29,111 nt of DNA from JBKJML01 sp046596415 (GTDB lineage: Bacteria; Actinomycetota; Thermoleophilia; Gaiellales; Gaiellaceae): NCBI GenBank assembly GCA_046596415.1, contig JBKJML010000054.1:1-29111 (forward strand). Reading direction: 5' to 3'. The notes under the pieces are model-generated. The model did no database searches. It was given only the letters and a program-made list of their open reading frames with translations, and was not told where the DNA came from. This document shows, piece after piece, positions 14,105 to 22,077 of the stretch. The first letter of the stretch is position 1, and every line of letters starts with the position of its first letter. The position numbers were made by a program, and so were the translations under genes.

Positions 14105-14135
14105 CCTTGTGGCTCAGAGCCACAAGGAGGCTTTT
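14105..14135 (+). terminator. Hairpin repeat, copy 2 (terminator-like)
   Basis: CCTTGTGGCTC-A-GAGCCACAAGG (14105-14127), a perfect 11-bp stem, then TTTT at 14132-14135. It lies between the 13822 gene and the convergent DUF2207 gene, whose stop begins at 14135. Confidence 0.65.
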
Positions 14136-15961
14136 CACCACGCGCCGCCACCGCCGCCGCCGCCGCCCCCACCGCCACCACCCGAGAAGCCGCCGCCCAT
14201 GCCGCCCGAGCCCGACGAGGGCGGGGCGAGCGCGGAGCCGAAGCCGGCCGCGAGGTCGCCGATCCCGAGCGAGGTGGGGCCCGAGCCGAGGTCGCCGTGA
14301 GGGCCGATCCAATAGAGCGTGCTGGCGGTTGCGAACGCTTCCGGCATATGGAGCTGCGCGCCCTGGAGCACGCGCTCGGCGATCCCGAACGCGATCCCGT
14401 AGACGAGAAAGCGCTCCCACAGCTCGAGCGTCGCGGGCGGCGCCTCCTTGAGGCGCGGGAAGTCCGTGAGATAGCGCCGGAAGGCGTCCCAGCGATCGGC
14501 CTCGGCCTGGGCCGCTGTCGAGCGGCGGCGCCACAGCTTGCGGTTGAACGCGGCGAGGATGAGCACGCCCGCATTCGTCAGCGCGCAGATGGCGAGCGCG
14601 ATCGTGACGATGCTGCCCCAGCTCGGGGCAACCGAGTTGAACCGGCCGACGCCGATCCAGAGCGCGAGCGCGCCGGCCCCGCCGACGAGCAGCGCGCTGC
14701 CGAGCAGAGCGATCAGGCCGTCGTTTCGGAACCATGAACGCCCCTCGATCTCAGCTCCGACGGCTGACTTGAAGCTCGTGAACCGTTCGGAGTTCGCGGT
14801 GCGCTCGTCCTCGATCCGGTCGCGGAAGTTCGAGAGCCGCTCCGGCCCCTCGGCGAGGATCGAGTCGATCACCTCCGCCACCGGAGCCTCGAACGCCTCC
14901 ACGGGTTTCTGCACATCGTCGAGGGCAAGCTCGAGGTCGGCGACCTGTTGTTTCTTCAGGCCGCCCCAGATCGAGCGCTCCGTCGTCACCGGCGTCGCCT
15001 GGTAGCGCTTGCGGCGAATCAGGTCGAAGAGCGTCGCGGTGAACTCGAGTGAGCCGGGCGTGCCGCCCTGGGCGAGGAGTGTCGGCACGAGCGCGGGCTG
15101 CGTGTCGCCCGGCGGCTCCTGCTCGTACTCACGGTCGTAGCCCGACGAGCGCTCCCGGCCGAAGCGCCACCACACGAATGTGGCCAGCAGCAGGGCGGGG
15201 AGGAGGGCGAGCGCAAGGAGCGTCGCGATCGTCCGGGGCAGGTTCGCGAGCGCATCGTCGATCTGCTTTCGGTCGCGTTCGTACGCGCCGGCGTCGGCGC
15301 GCTCCTCGGCAACGATCTTGTCCAGGCCGCTGCCGCGTTTGACCTGCATGCCGCCGGTCGAGGTGAAGGCGCTGCGTGCGATCAAGACGCGGAGCTCGAC
15401 GAACTGGCCGCTCGGGATGTCCAGAGCGCGCAGCGACGCGCGATCCTCCTGCGGCAACGTCACGTCGCCGCGGACGCCGACCGGGTGGCCCCAGGCGCGT
15501 TCGACCTTCCCCGGCGCGAGCAGCAACGCGGTCAGCCGGCCGAGTCCCACCTTCCACTCGTCACCCCAGACCTTCAGGTTCACGTCGACCACGTCGTCGT
15601 AGGCCTTCGCGACGCCGCGGAGCCGGTAGTGGACGCGGAAGGTGCGCACCTCGTTCTGCGCCCCGTAATGCCAGACGATCCGGAGCCCCTTGTTCGTGCG
15701 GGCGGTGCCGAACGTTCCCGGCTCCCCGACCGACCCGAGCTCGGCCGAGGCGCCGGGACGGTAGACGAGCTCGCCTTCCGCGACCGAGACCTGATCGATC
15801 TCCTCGCCGTCGCGCAGCGGGATCTCGCGGAAAGCGCCGCTGAAGTCGCCGTCGAACGCGAACTGGATGTTCTCGTCGACGAGCAGGCCGCCGTCGCGCG
15901 CCACCTGGACGACGACGTCCGCGGTCGGCAATGAGAACGACTTCGCCCCCGCATCTCCCAC
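14135..15961 (-). CDS. DUF2207 membrane protein with Gly-rich C-terminus (YciQ-like)
   Basis: 608 residues from the first usable start, GTG 15961. An extracellular beta domain (about 10-220: DVVVQVARDGGLLVDENIQFAFDG-type opening, FREIPLRDGEEID) is followed by a TM helix near 243-265, a cytoplasmic coiled region, two TM helices near 420-475, and a tail ending in a long glycine run before AW. This is the DUF2207 layout, usually next to lemA as here. In-frame codons upstream of GTG 15961 encode a good signal peptide (RRVLALALLVAFVAVGDAGA), but there is no ATG, GTG or TTG for it. The only candidate is ACG 16006 behind GGGAGG, overlapping lemA. Confidence 0.85.
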   Translation of the reverse strand: MGDAGAKSFSLPTADVVVQVARDGGLLVDENIQFAFDGDFSGAFREIPLRDGEEIDQVSVAEGELVYRPGASAELGSVGEPGTFGTARTNKGLRIVWHYGAQNEVRTFRVHYRLRGVAKAYDDVVDVNLKVWGDEWKVGLGRLTALLLAPGKVERAWGHPVGVRGDVTLPQEDRASLRALDIPSGQFVELRVLIARSAFTSTGGMQVKRGSGLDKIVAEERADAGAYERDRKQIDDALANLPRTIATLLALALLPALLLATFVWWRFGRERSSGYDREYEQEPPGDTQPALVPTLLAQGGTPGSLEFTATLFDLIRRKRYQATPVTTERSIWGGLKKQQVADLELALDDVQKPVEAFEAPVAEVIDSILAEGPERLSNFRDRIEDERTANSERFTSFKSAVGAEIEGRSWFRNDGLIALLGSALLVGGAGALALWIGVGRFNSVAPSWGSIVTIALAICALTNAGVLILAAFNRKLWRRRSTAAQAEADRWDAFRRYLTDFPRLKEAPPATLELWERFLVYGIAFGIAERVLQGAQLHMPEAFATASTLYWIGPHGDLGSGPTSLGIGDLAAGFGSALAPPSSGSGGMGGGFSGGGGGGGGGGGGGAW

Positions 15962-15990
15962 CGCGACGAACGCGACGAGGAGAGCGAGCG

Positions 15991-16536
15991 CTAGAACGCG
16001 ACGCGTGGGGCCTCCCGGGCGGTGTCCTCGACCTCGAAGAAGTCCTTCTTGTCGAACCCGAGCAGCCCGGCGACGAACACGGCCGGCACGGTCTGGATCG
16101 CGTTGTTATAGGTGAGGACGGTGTCGTTGTAGACCTGACGCGAGACGGCGATCCGGTTCTCGGTCTGCGCGAGCTCATCCTGGAGCTGACGGAAGTTCTC
16201 GTCGGCCTGGAGCTCCGGGTAGGCCTCTGCGACCGCGATCAGGCGGCCGAGCGCCTGGCTCAGCATGTTCTCGGCCATCCCCTGCTCGGCCGGACCCTGC
16301 GCAGACTGTGCCTGGGCGCGCGCGGCCGTGACCGCTTCGAAGGTCTCGCGCTCGTGCGAGGCATAGCCCTTGACCGTCTCGACGAGGTTCGGGATCAGGT
16401 CGTAGCGGCGCTTGAGCTGGACATCGATCTGTGCCCACGCGTTCGCGACGCGGTTTCGCAGCTGGACGAGCCGGTTGTAGAGCAGCGCCAGCGCGAGCAG
16501 CAGCACCACGACAACGGCGATCACGATCCAGGTCAT
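15991..16536 (-). CDS. lemA: LemA family protein
   Basis: 181 residues. The N-terminal membrane anchor TWIVIAVVVVLLLALALLYN is followed by the LemA signature NRLVQLRNRVANAWAQIDVQ and LKRRYDLIPNLVETVKGY, then helices ending in FDKKDFFEVEDTAREAPRVAF. LemA proteins pair with DUF2207 or glycine-rich membrane proteins in an envelope function that is not defined. Start ATG 16536 has TACGGT seven bases upstream and no Shine-Dalgarno. The downstream DUF2207 gene begins at or just before the lemA stop, so the two form an operon. Confidence 0.93.
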   Translation of the reverse strand: MTWIVIAVVVVLLLALALLYNRLVQLRNRVANAWAQIDVQLKRRYDLIPNLVETVKGYASHERETFEAVTAARAQAQSAQGPAEQGMAENMLSQALGRLIAVAEAYPELQADENFRQLQDELAQTENRIAVSRQVYNDTVLTYNNAIQTVPAVFVAGLLGFDKKDFFEVEDTAREAPRVAF

Positions 16537-16543
16537 GGTGCTG

Positions 16544-16559
16544 ACCGTACCGTTACGCT
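16544..16559. promoter_or_regulatory. Back-to-back -10 boxes for lemA and MOSC2
   Basis: The 30-bp gap between the divergent starts holds TACGGT on the minus strand (16549-16544) and TACGCT on the plus strand (16554-16559). Each is exactly seven bases from its ATG (16536 and 16567). Both mRNAs would be leaderless, and any -35 would lie inside the opposite gene. Confidence 0.55.
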
Positions 16560-16566
16560 GGGTCGG

Positions 16567-17316
16567 ATGGCAACCGCGGCGGTAGCGAGGATCTCGACGA
16601 CACCCGTCAAGTCGCTCGGTCTTGCCCATCCCGATCGGATCGAGCTGACTGCTCGCGGAGTCGCCGACGACAGGCGGTTCTATCTCCTCGACGGTGACGA
16701 CCGCCTGGTCGGCGGCGTCAAGCACGGCCTGCTCGTCCAGGTCGCGCCCGCGTGGGACGGCTCCCGCCTCACGCTCGTGTTCCCGGACGGCGTCAGGATC
16801 GAGGCCGAGGTCGAGCTCGGTGAGCCCGTCGAAACGGACTTCTACGGGAAGCGAACTGTGCACGGGCGGCGCGTCATCGGGCCCTGGGCGGACGCGCTGT
16901 CCGACTTCCGGAGCTCGAATCTGTCGCTGGCGCGGGTCGAGGATGCGAGCCATGCGCAGGACATCCACCCCGCAACGCTCGTGTCCGACGGCTCGCTCGC
17001 GGCAATCGGCGGGCTCGACGCCAGGCGCTTCCGGATGCTGCTCGAGCTCGAGGGCTGCCGCGCTTTCGAGGAGGACGAGTGGGACGGTGAGCTCGTCCGG
17101 GCCGGGGCGGCGCTGCTGCGGGTCGCCGGCCCGGTTCCCCGGTGCGCGGTGACGACGCAGGATCCGGCGCTTGGTGTCCGCGACCACGACACGTTGCGGG
17201 CGATCCGGGCGTTACGCGGCACGACCGAGCAGAAGGACGTCTACTTCGGGATGTACGCGACGGTCGTCGAGCCGGGCGTCGTCGCGGTCGGCGACGCGGT
17301 TATTCCGGCCGGCTGA
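16567..17316 (+). CDS. MOSC domain protein (MOSC2)
   Basis: 249 residues. The N-terminal barrel motif is ISTTPVKSLGLAHPDRIEL, and the C-terminal MOSC part has LDARRFRMLLELEG, then GPVPRCAVTTQDP with the conserved Cys and RDHDTLRAIRALRG, ending VAVGDAVIP. It belongs to the same fold as MOSC1 at 1199 but diverges strongly from it. The start is fixed by TACGCT at seven bases. Its last 17 bases overlap the convergent methyltransferase gene ending at 17300. Substrate unknown; the family is linked to molybdenum-cofactor sulfur chemistry. Confidence 0.85.
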   Translation: MATAAVARISTTPVKSLGLAHPDRIELTARGVADDRRFYLLDGDDRLVGGVKHGLLVQVAPAWDGSRLTLVFPDGVRIEAEVELGEPVETDFYGKRTVHGRRVIGPWADALSDFRSSNLSLARVEDASHAQDIHPATLVSDGSLAAIGGLDARRFRMLLELEGCRAFEEDEWDGELVRAGAALLRVAGPVPRCAVTTQDPALGVRDHDTLRAIRALRGTTEQKDVYFGMYATVVEPGVVAVGDAVIPAG

Positions 17317-18004
17317 CGACGAAGATGAAGTCCTCGCCGCCGTCGTACGGGCGCCGGTCGAACCAGCCGTAGAGCGTCCCGAAGCGAAAGCCCGCCACGT
17401 CGAGGAGGCGCCGCCACTCGGCCGGTGTGAGCCACGCAAGCGTCATCGTCGCTGCCGCCTCGCCGCCGCGGACCGACAGGGTCAGCGTGCGCGCGGACTG
17501 ATCCCAGTCGGCACGCTCGAAGATTCCCGGCTCGCGCTCCAACCACTTGCCGTGCGTCGCCTCGACGTCGCCGGGGCTCGGCGCGAAGACGTCGAAGACG
17601 AGCTTCCCGCCAGGCAGGAGCAGCCGGTAGGCGGCTCGGAGCGCGCGCAGCCGGTCGTCCTCGGTCGTCATGTGCAGGAGCGAGCGGAACGGAACGAGGA
17701 CGAGCGGTACCTGCTCGGTCACGGGCGGGTCGCGGAGGTCGCCCTGACGAAGGTCGAGCAGGTCGAGCACGCCCTCGGTGCGGGCATAGTCGCGGGCCAC
17801 GGCGAGCATCCCCGCCGACGCGTCGACGCCGATCACCCGTACGCCCGCCTTCGCGACGGGAACGGCGACGCGGCCGGTGCCGACTGCGAGCTCGACGACC
17901 GGGCCGCCCGCCGCGAGCGCCTCGTCGACGTAGAACTCGATGTCCTCGGTGACACTCCGGCTCCACGGGTCGTAGATCCCGGAAATGGCGTCGTAGACGC
18001 TCAC
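17300..18004 (-). CDS. Class I SAM-dependent methyltransferase (paralogue 1)
   Basis: 234 residues. The opening YDAISGIYDPWSRSVTEDIEFY is followed by the SAM loop VVELAVGTGRVAVPVA near 35-50, the acidic ribose-binding VIGVDAS, and PFRSLLHMTTEDD, typical of small-molecule methyltransferases of the Methyltransf_25/11 type. GTG 18004 overlaps the TGA of the next gene by four bases (GTGA). The upstream gene is a paralogue with the same segment order, so this is a tandem duplication. Substrate unknown. Confidence 0.85.
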   Translation of the reverse strand: MSVYDAISGIYDPWSRSVTEDIEFYVDEALAAGGPVVELAVGTGRVAVPVAKAGVRVIGVDASAGMLAVARDYARTEGVLDLLDLRQGDLRDPPVTEQVPLVLVPFRSLLHMTTEDDRLRALRAAYRLLLPGGKLVFDVFAPSPGDVEATHGKWLEREPGIFERADWDQSARTLTLSVRGGEAAATMTLAWLTPAEWRRLLDVAGFRFGTLYGWFDRRPYDGGEDFIFVVSRPE

Positions 18005-18696
18005 CCCGGCTTCCGCGTCACCCAGACGAACTCGCGGCTCTCCTCAGTGAACGGCTCCTGCTCGAAGCCCCCGTAGAGTGCCTCGACTTCGAGGCCCGCC
18101 ACGTCGATCAGCCCGCGCCACTCGCTCTGCGTGCACCACCAGAGCGAGATCGTGTCGCCGGTCTCCAGGCGCGTGATGTCGATCCGGCTCTCGGCCGCCG
18201 AGTGGTGGAGGCGATGCGGCACAGGATCGTCGAGGTTGTCGCCTTCGTTTTGGGCCGCGATCGAGTAGTCGAACGCGAACGCGTTCCACGCAAAGCGGCC
18301 GCCGGGTGCGAGCGACGCCGAGACGCGCTCGAAGAGCCGTCGTTTGTCGGCCCAGGTGGGGAGATGGAGCAGCGAGCGGAAGGGGCAGGTGATGAGCACA
18401 GCGGGCTCGGCGAGCTCGAGCTCGCGCATGTCGCCGTGGCGCAGCTCGAGCTCGACGCCCGCAGCGTCGGCGCGCCCGCGCGCCTGAGCGAGCATTGCTG
18501 CGGACGCGTCGATCCCGATCAGCGCCCGGCCGGTCTCGCGTGCGACGGGGATCGCGACGCGCCCGTTACCAACTGCGAGCTCGACGATCGGGCCCGGCGG
18601 TGCCTCGCGCGCCAGCCGCACGTAGTGCGCGATGTCCTCGGTCATCTGCAGCGACCAGTCGTCATAGACCTCAGCAAACGGGTCGTAGGCGCTCAC
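18001..18696 (-). CDS. Class I SAM-dependent methyltransferase (paralogue 2)
   Basis: 231 residues from GTG 18696, preceded by TACCAT at seven bases. It aligns along its length with the downstream gene: YDPFAEVYDDWSLQMTEDIAHY, IVELAVGNGRVAIPVAR, LIGIDAS, CPFRSLLHLPTWADK, and near the end SLWWCTQSEWRGLIDVAG against TLAWLTPAEWRRLLDVAG. The longer frame to 19524 is not used, since it runs antisense through pheS. It is the first gene of a two-gene operon divergent from pheS. Confidence 0.86.
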   Translation of the reverse strand: MSAYDPFAEVYDDWSLQMTEDIAHYVRLAREAPPGPIVELAVGNGRVAIPVARETGRALIGIDASAAMLAQARGRADAAGVELELRHGDMRELELAEPAVLITCPFRSLLHLPTWADKRRLFERVSASLAPGGRFAWNAFAFDYSIAAQNEGDNLDDPVPHRLHHSAAESRIDITRLETGDTISLWWCTQSEWRGLIDVAGLEVEALYGGFEQEPFTEESREFVWVTRKPG

Positions 18697-18703
18697 GAGG
18701 GCG

Positions 18704-18713
18704 ATGGTACAGT
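18704..18713. promoter_or_regulatory. Overlapping -10 boxes for the methyltransferase operon and pheS
   Basis: TACCAT on the minus strand (18709-18704) and TACAGT on the plus strand (18708-18713) share the TA step. Each lies exactly seven bases from its GTG (18696 and 18721). The plus box also has an upstream TGn. This is a single symmetric element in a 24-bp gap, so the two directions should compete for polymerase. Confidence 0.55.
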
Positions 18714-18720
18714 CGCCCGC

Positions 18721-19716
18721 GTGGACGTCCAGGCGCTCGAAACGGCGGCTCTCGACGCGGTCGCCGCCGCGAGCAGCCCCGACGCCGTCGAGGAGGCGCG
18801 CGTCGAGTACCTCGGCCGTAAGAGCGCTCTCAAGCAGGCCCTCCGCGAGGTGCGCGACCGGGAGACCGGGATGACGTTGAACGCCGTCCGCGAACGTCTG
18901 GAGCAGGCCTTCGACGAGCGCGAGCACGAGCTGCGGAGCACCGAGCTCGACCGCACGCTTCGTGAGGACTCGATCGACGTCACCCTGCCCGGCGACGTGT
19001 TCCCGCGCGGCCACCTGCACCTGATCACGCAGATCCGCCGTGAGGTGGAGGACATCTTCCTCGGCCTCGGCTACAGCGTCGTCGACGGCCGCGAGGTGGA
19101 GACGACGCGCTACAACTTCGACGGGCTGAACTTCCCGCCGGGCCACCCGGCGCGCTCCCGGCTCCAGACGCTCTTCCTCGACGACGAGACCGTGTTGCGC
19201 ACGGAGACCTCGCCGTCGCAGCTGCGCACCATGGAGGCCCAGCAGCCCCCCGTCTACATCGTCACGCTCGGCCGCGTCTACCGCCGCGACACGCCCGACG
19301 CCACGCACACGCCGACTTTCCACCAGGTCGAGGGCCTCGCCGTCGACGAGGGGATCACCCTCGCCGACCTCGAGGGGACGCTCGACTACCTGCTGAAAGC
19401 GCTGTTCGGCAAGGAGCGCCGGACCGAGTTCCGCACCCATTACTTCCCGTTCACCGAGCCGTCGATCGAGGCGTACGTCTCCTGTCACGTTTGCAACGGC
19501 AGCGGTTGCCCGGTGTGCCGCCACTCCGGCTGGATCGAGATCGGCGGCGCCGGGATGGTCGACCCGAAGCTCTTCGAGTTCGTCGGCTACGACGCGGAGC
19601 GCTATTCAGGCTTCGCGTTCGGCTGGGGGCTCGAGCGGATCGCGGTGCTGCGCCACGGGATTCCCGACCTCCGCGAGCTCTGGCGGAACGACCCACGCCT
19701 GAGCGGGCAGTTCTGA
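18721..19716 (+). CDS. pheS: Phenylalanyl-tRNA synthetase alpha subunit
   Basis: 331 residues, near the usual 330-350. An N-terminal coiled coil (about 5-85) precedes the class II core: RGHLHLITQIRREVEDIF, the RYNFDGLNFPPGHPAR region, LRTETSPSQLRTM (motif 2), THTPTFHQVEGL, and motif 3 FGWGLERIAVLRHGI. A CHVCNGSGCPVC Cys cluster, present in many bacterial PheS, could bind zinc. It forms the alpha2beta2 enzyme with PheT. Start GTG 18721 is set by TACAGT at seven bases. Confidence 0.96.
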   Translation: MDVQALETAALDAVAAASSPDAVEEARVEYLGRKSALKQALREVRDRETGMTLNAVRERLEQAFDEREHELRSTELDRTLREDSIDVTLPGDVFPRGHLHLITQIRREVEDIFLGLGYSVVDGREVETTRYNFDGLNFPPGHPARSRLQTLFLDDETVLRTETSPSQLRTMEAQQPPVYIVTLGRVYRRDTPDATHTPTFHQVEGLAVDEGITLADLEGTLDYLLKALFGKERRTEFRTHYFPFTEPSIEAYVSCHVCNGSGCPVCRHSGWIEIGGAGMVDPKLFEFVGYDAERYSGFAFGWGLERIAVLRHGIPDLRELWRNDPRLSGQF

Positions 19717-22010
19717 TGCGCGTCCCGCTCTCCTGGCTGCGCGAGTATGTCGCCGTCGACGCCAGCGCCGAGCAGATCGCCCGGCGGCTCGTCGTCTCGA
19801 CACTCGAGGTCGACCGGGTCGTCCGGCTCGGCGTGTCCGACATCGACGGGAACCTCGGGCTCTTCCGCGTCGCGCGGGTGCTCGAGGCGGGCAAGCATCC
19901 GAACGCCGACCGGCTCCAGCTCTGCCAGGTGGACGTGGGGGAGGGCGAGCCGCGCCAGATCGTCTGCGGCGCCTGGAACTTCGGCGCGGGCGACACGGTC
20001 GCCGTCGCGCTCCCGGGTGCGCTCTTGCCTGGTGCCGACGCGCCGCTCGGGGAGGCGAAGCTCCGAGGTGAGACCTCACGCGGCATGATCCTCTCGGAGC
20101 GCGAGCTCGAGCTGGGCCAGGACGCGAGCGGGATCATGCTGCTACCGGGCGACCTCGAGCCGGGGCTTCTCCTTGCCGACGCTGTGCCGCTCGCCGACGA
20201 GGTGCTCGAAGTGACCGCGACGATGAACCGTCCCGATCTGCTCTCGATCTACGGACTGGCGCGTGAGGTTGCCGCGCTGCTCGGCGGCGAGCTACGTCCG
20301 CTTCCTGGCACCGACGTCGAACGGGACGGCGAGGAACCCGTCGACATCAGGGTCGAGGATCAGGAGGGCTGCCCTCGCTACCTCGGCCGTCTCTTCCACG
20401 ACGTCACGGTCGGCCCCTCGCCGCTCTGGCTCCGGGTTCGGCTCCAGGCAGCCGGGATGCGCTCGATCTCGAACGTCGTCGATGTGACGAACTACGTGAT
20501 GCTCGCGCTCGGCAACCCATTGCACGCGTTCGACCACGCCAAGCTCGCGGGCGGGCGCATCGTCGTTCGCCGCGCCCACGCCGGCGAGGAGCTCCGCACG
20601 CTCGACGGCGAGCTCCGCCACCTCGACCCGGCCGACCTGATGATCGCCGACGGCGAGCGGTCGATTGCGCTCGCCGGGATCATGGGCGGGCTCGACAGCG
20701 AGGTCACCGACGGGACGACCTCGGTGCTGCTCGAGGCGGCCAACTTCGAGCCGATCGGGATCCTGAAGAGCTCCGAGCGGCTCGGCCTCCGTACCGAGGG
20801 CTCGAACCGCTGGGAAAAAGGGGTCGACCCGCACCTCGCCCACCCCGCGGCCGTCTATGCGAGCGAGCTCCTGGCCGCGACGGCCGGTGCACGGCTCGTT
20901 GGCGACGTCGAGGTCGCAGCGCCGCTGCCACAGCGGCCCGTCGTGCGTCTGCGCCCGGAGCGCTCCGATGCTGTGATCGGGCTCGAGACGCCGCCCGGCG
21001 AGCAGCGGACGATCCTGGCGGGCTTCGGTTTCGAGGTCGGCGACGACTGGCAGGTGACCGTCCCGACGTGGCGCGCCCGCGACGTGACCCGTGAGATCGA
21101 CGTCGTCGAGGAGGTGGCACGCGCGATCCTCGACCGGGTTCCGCACACGATGCCGCTCCGCCGCCACGTTCAGGGCCGGCTGACGAAGGATCAGCGCCTC
21201 CGCCGCCTCGTCGAGGACGTGCTCGTCGGTATCGGCCTCTCTGAGGCTTATACCTGGAGCCTCGGGGGCTCCGATCCGCGCGCCGACGCGATCCGCCTTC
21301 CCGACCCGATGACCTCCGAGCAGGCGATCCTGCGCACGACGCTTTTGCCGGGACTCCTCGACGCCGCGCAGACGAGCCTCGATGCGGGCGCCGACCGGGT
21401 TGCGCTCTTCGAGCTTGCACGCGTGTATCTCCCGAGTGGCGAGCCGCTCCCCGAGGAGCGGTGGCGTGTCGCGGGGATCGTCGATGGGGGTCTCCCGCGC
21501 GCGAAGGGCGCCGTCGAGGCGCTCTATGCCGCGCTGAAGCGAACGCCCGACGTCCGCCGCGGCGCCCACCCGCTGCTCCATCCCGGCAAGACAGCCGAGC
21601 TCGATGCCGGTGTCGTCGGCGAGGTCCACCCAGGGATCGCCGCAGGGGGTTTCGGTGCGTTCGAGCTCGACCTCGACCAGCTCTTCGGCCCCGTCGAGGA
21701 GCGCGTCGTCTACGAGGACGTGATCACCTTCCCGGCCCTGCGCCAGGACATCGCGGTCGCAGTTGCCGAGGCGGTGGAGGCGGGCGAGCTCGTCGCCGCC
21801 GCCCGCGAGGCGGCAGGCCCGGAGTTGCGCACGGCGCGCGTCTTCGACGTCTACCGCGGCGAGCAGGTAGGGGAGGGACGCAAGTCGGTCGCGATCCGGC
21901 TCGTCTTCCAGTCGCCCGAGCGGACGCTCTCCGACGAGGATGCAGCGGCGATTCGCGAGCGGATCGTCGCCGCGCTCGCCAAGCGCTACGGAGCGGAGCT
22001 CAGAGCGTAG
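19716..22010 (+). CDS. pheT: Phenylalanyl-tRNA synthetase beta subunit
   Basis: 764 residues, slightly short of the usual 790-800. Its ATG overlaps the pheS stop by one base (TGATG). Order: N-terminal MRVPLSWLREYV, the EMAP-like tRNA-binding domain (about 40-150), B3/B4 editing domain (MRSISNVVDVTNYVMLALGNPLHAFD), B5, catalytic-like fold (EDVLVGIGLSEAYTWSL), and a C-terminal anticodon-binding FDX-ACB domain (YEDVITFPALRQDIAVAV to the end). The long frame from 19491 is not used, since the coupled ATG matches the family N-terminus. Confidence 0.96.
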   Translation: MRVPLSWLREYVAVDASAEQIARRLVVSTLEVDRVVRLGVSDIDGNLGLFRVARVLEAGKHPNADRLQLCQVDVGEGEPRQIVCGAWNFGAGDTVAVALPGALLPGADAPLGEAKLRGETSRGMILSERELELGQDASGIMLLPGDLEPGLLLADAVPLADEVLEVTATMNRPDLLSIYGLAREVAALLGGELRPLPGTDVERDGEEPVDIRVEDQEGCPRYLGRLFHDVTVGPSPLWLRVRLQAAGMRSISNVVDVTNYVMLALGNPLHAFDHAKLAGGRIVVRRAHAGEELRTLDGELRHLDPADLMIADGERSIALAGIMGGLDSEVTDGTTSVLLEAANFEPIGILKSSERLGLRTEGSNRWEKGVDPHLAHPAAVYASELLAATAGARLVGDVEVAAPLPQRPVVRLRPERSDAVIGLETPPGEQRTILAGFGFEVGDDWQVTVPTWRARDVTREIDVVEEVARAILDRVPHTMPLRRHVQGRLTKDQRLRRLVEDVLVGIGLSEAYTWSLGGSDPRADAIRLPDPMTSEQAILRTTLLPGLLDAAQTSLDAGADRVALFELARVYLPSGEPLPEERWRVAGIVDGGLPRAKGAVEALYAALKRTPDVRRGAHPLLHPGKTAELDAGVVGEVHPGIAAGGFGAFELDLDQLFGPVEERVVYEDVITFPALRQDIAVAVAEAVEAGELVAAAREAAGPELRTARVFDVYRGEQVGEGRKSVAIRLVFQSPERTLSDEDAAAIRERIVAALAKRYGAELRA

Positions 22011-22022
22011 AGCCGCTACGAA

Positions 22023-22075
22023 CTCAGTTCAGAATGACCCTTCGCCGTCGGCTCAAGGCTTCGTTCGGAACTGAG
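22023..22075. terminator. Weak bidirectional terminator-like repeat between pheT and the cNMP gene
   Basis: CTCAGTTC (22023-22030) and GAACTGAG (22068-22075) are perfect 8-bp arms in the 67-bp gap between convergent genes. The loop is 37 nt and there is no T run, so termination is uncertain. Confidence 0.35.
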
Positions 22076-22077
22076 CT

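Noticed and set aside
13741..14135. Integron attC sites around the 13822 gene
   Set aside because: The hairpins lack the GTTRRRY/RYYYAAC ends and the unpaired spacer structure of attC; no integrase is present.
18001..19524. Extended methyltransferase frame reaching back through pheS
   Set aside because: The N-terminal 270 residues are antisense to pheS; GTG 18696 with a -10 box and the family start fits better.
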